From positions 1-30,997 of the forward strand of contig JAUSJS010000165.1 in NCBI GenBank assembly GCA_030647575.1: DNA of 30,997 bases. The letters run 5' to 3'. Origin of the DNA: Candidatus Limnocylindrales bacterium. GTDB taxonomy: Bacteria; Chloroflexota; Limnocylindria; Limnocylindrales; CSP1-4. How positions within the stretch are numbered: the first letter of the stretch is position 1; every line of letters begins with the position of its first letter. Shown here piece by piece: positions 29,731-30,997 of this stretch. The position numbers and the translations under genes are program-made. Below the pieces are notes generated by a model. That model ran no database searches and had not been told where the DNA came from. It saw only the letters and a list, made by a program, of their open reading frames with translations.

Positions 29731-30795
29731 GTGAGCGAGTTGCTCGTCCTGGCCATCGAATCGTCGTGCGACGAGACGGGCATCGCGGTCATCGAGGACG
29801 GCCGGCAGATCGTGTCAAACGTGGTCGCCTCGCAGGTGGCGCTACACGCACCGTCGGGCGGGATCGTCCCGGAGGTCGCGGCCCGGGCCCACCTGCGCTG
29901 GATCGTCCCGGTCCTGGATGAGGCCTGGGGCGACGCGGGTGTCGACTGGCCGGACGTCTCCGCGATCGCCGTCACCTACGGCCCCGGTCTTGCCGGTTCC
30001 CTGCTGGTCGGGATCAACTTCGCGAAGGCGCTGGCGTGGGTCCACGACGTGCCGCTCATCGGAGTCAATCATCTCGAGGGCCACGTCTACGCGGCCTGGC
30101 TGCGCGATCCCGGCGAGGCGGATCGGGAAGATCCGGTCTTCCCGCTGGTCGCCCTCGTCGTGTCCGGCGGCCACACGTTCCTGACCGAGATGCGTGACCA
30201 CCTGACCTACCGGCTGCTCGGCTCGACCCTCGACGACGCCGCGGGCGAGGCGTTCGACAAGGTCGGGCGGCTGCTCGGGCTCGGCTATCCGGGCGGGCCG
30301 GCGATCGAGCGGGCCGCTGAGGCGGCGATCGCCCGCGATCGGGTCTTCCCACGCGCCTGGCTCGGCGACTCGTTCGATCTCAGCTTCTCGGGGCTCAAGA
30401 CAGCCGCCCGCCGGATCGTCACCGAGGCGCGCGCCGAGGCCGGTCTGGCCGGTGAGGCGGAGGCGCCGCTGCCCGATCCGCTCGTCGCCGAGCTCGCCTG
30501 GGGTTTCCAGGATGCGGTCGTCGACGTGCTCGCGACCAAGACGATCCGGGCCGCCCGGACGGGCGGTGCCCGGTCGATCGTCCTCGGTGGGGGAGTGGCG
30601 GCCAACAGCGCCCTGCGCGCGCGGTTGGCGGGGGAGGCGGAGGCGCTGGGCATCCCGTTGATCGTGCCGCGACCCGCGCTGTGCACCGACAACGGAGCGA
30701 TGATCGGGGCGGCCGGCGCACGACGCCTTGCGGCTGGCGAGCGTGCCGGGCTGGACCTCGACGCGCGCCCGTCGCTGCCGCTGGCGGTCCGGTGA
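29731..30795 (+). CDS. tsaD: tRNA N6-adenosine threonylcarbamoyltransferase TsaD
   Basis: TsaD transfers the threonylcarbamoyl group from TC-AMP to A37 of tRNA. The GTG at 29731, seven bases after the rimI stop, gives 354 residues and the family start LLVLAIESSCDETGIAV. An open frame upstream overlaps rimI and is not used. Metal-binding histidines are H114 and H118 in NHLEGHVYAA; SGGHT (145-149), GPGLAGSLLVG, FSGLKTAARR, LGGGVAANSALR and CTDNGAMIG follow. The sequence looks complete and functional. Confidence 0.96.
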   Translation: MSELLVLAIESSCDETGIAVIEDGRQIVSNVVASQVALHAPSGGIVPEVAARAHLRWIVPVLDEAWGDAGVDWPDVSAIAVTYGPGLAGSLLVGINFAKALAWVHDVPLIGVNHLEGHVYAAWLRDPGEADREDPVFPLVALVVSGGHTFLTEMRDHLTYRLLGSTLDDAAGEAFDKVGRLLGLGYPGGPAIERAAEAAIARDRVFPRAWLGDSFDLSFSGLKTAARRIVTEARAEAGLAGEAEAPLPDPLVAELAWGFQDAVVDVLATKTIRAARTGGARSIVLGGGVAANSALRARLAGEAEALGIPLIVPRPALCTDNGAMIGAAGARRLAAGERAGLDLDARPSLPLAVR

Positions 30796-30802
30796 GCGGC
30801 CC

Positions 30803-30997
30803 GTGAGCGGCCCGGCAAGGCCCAGGCCGCGGGTCGATGCCGCTGCCGTGCGAACGACCCTTCACGCGGCGGGTATTCGCGCTCGGCACGGCCTGTCGCA
30901 GAACTTCCTGGCCGACCCGGACGTGCTCGAGGCCATCCTGGCCGAAGCGGATCCGCGACCCGGCCGCCGGATCCTGGAGATCGGCCCGGGGCTCGGC
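30803..30997 (+). CDS. rsmA: 16S rRNA (adenine 1518/1519-N6)-dimethyltransferase, N-terminal part (3' truncated)
   Basis: RsmA (KsgA) dimethylates two adjacent adenines in the 3' minor hairpin of 16S rRNA. The GTG at 30803 is in frame with the family N-terminus: an Arg/Pro-rich leader, then RARHGLSQNFLADPDVLEAILAEA and the start of the SAM-binding motif ILEIGPGLG, where the window stops. Only 65 codons are visible. rsmA next to tsaD is not the commonest order but the motif is unmistakable. The remaining two-thirds lies downstream. Confidence 0.9.
   Translation, partial: MSGPARPRPRVDAAAVRTTLHAAGIRARHGLSQNFLADPDVLEAILAEADPRPGRRILEIGPGLG

Noticed and set aside
1..30997. tRNA or rRNA genes
   Set aside because: No cloverleaf with TTCGA-type T-arm or rRNA signature was seen on either strand when reading the gaps.

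Overview
This window is a GC-rich bacterial chromosome segment in which nearly every gene reads left to right. It starts inside rpsC and ends inside rsmA. Gene content and order are those of a bacterial core genome. The high GC content, the zinc-type S14, the four-cysteine S4 and L24, the argF/TPR and GlmL-like/macro-domain neighbours and the frequent GTG starts suggest a high-GC Chloroflexota lineage (Limnocylindria/Ellin6529-like). That placement is an inference and was not tested by search.

Region 1 (1-13380) is the fused S10-spc-alpha ribosomal superoperon: rpsC(partial)-rplP-rpmC-[189-bp gap with a palindromic repeat]-rpsQ-rplN-rplX-rplE-rpsN-rpsH-rplF-rplR-rpsE-rpmD-rplO-secY-adk-map-infA-rpmJ-rpsM-rpsK-rpsD-rpoA-rplQ-truA(broken)-rplM-rpsI. 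Many genes overlap by 1-11 bases, which implies translational coupling. S17 and L15 carry long C-terminal tails and L24 has an internal insertion. The tRNA pseudouridine synthase gene truA has lost its catalytic middle and changes frame, so it is scored as a pseudogene. An internal promoter with a 17-bp spacer sits before infA.

Region 2 (13381-15889) has paired hairpins closing the ribosomal operon, then argF and a TPR-repeat gene that overlaps it. A 512-bp gene-free stretch follows, holding a 17-bp perfect inverted repeat and three copies of a 21-bp direct repeat; it looks like the remains of a small mobile element.

Region 3 (15890-25083) is an envelope-precursor and signalling cluster: cdaA (c-di-AMP synthase), cdaR, glmM, glmS, acpS, nnrD, alr, a macro-domain protein and a 97-aa protein of unknown function. 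CdaA-CdaR-GlmM is the classic c-di-AMP module; GlmM and GlmS make GlcN-1-P for UDP-GlcNAc, and Alr makes D-Ala for peptidoglycan.

Region 4 (25084-27855) holds another copy of the palindromic repeat, then a two-gene operon: a GlmL/MutL-like ASKHA ATPase and an unrecognised 329-aa protein. No mutase subunit is visible nearby. A very strong 17-bp hairpin ends the operon.

Region 5 (27944-30997) is the t6A tRNA-modification cluster tsaE-tsaB-rimI-tsaD, followed by the start of rsmA (16S rRNA dimethyltransferase).

Several operon heads (argF, cdaA, the GlmL-like gene, tsaE) have a TAnnnT -10 element only 5-9 bases before the start codon, which points to leaderless transcripts. Three intergenic copies of a GCGAGC...GCGCAC-loop-GTGCGTGAGCG palindrome form an interspersed repeat family.
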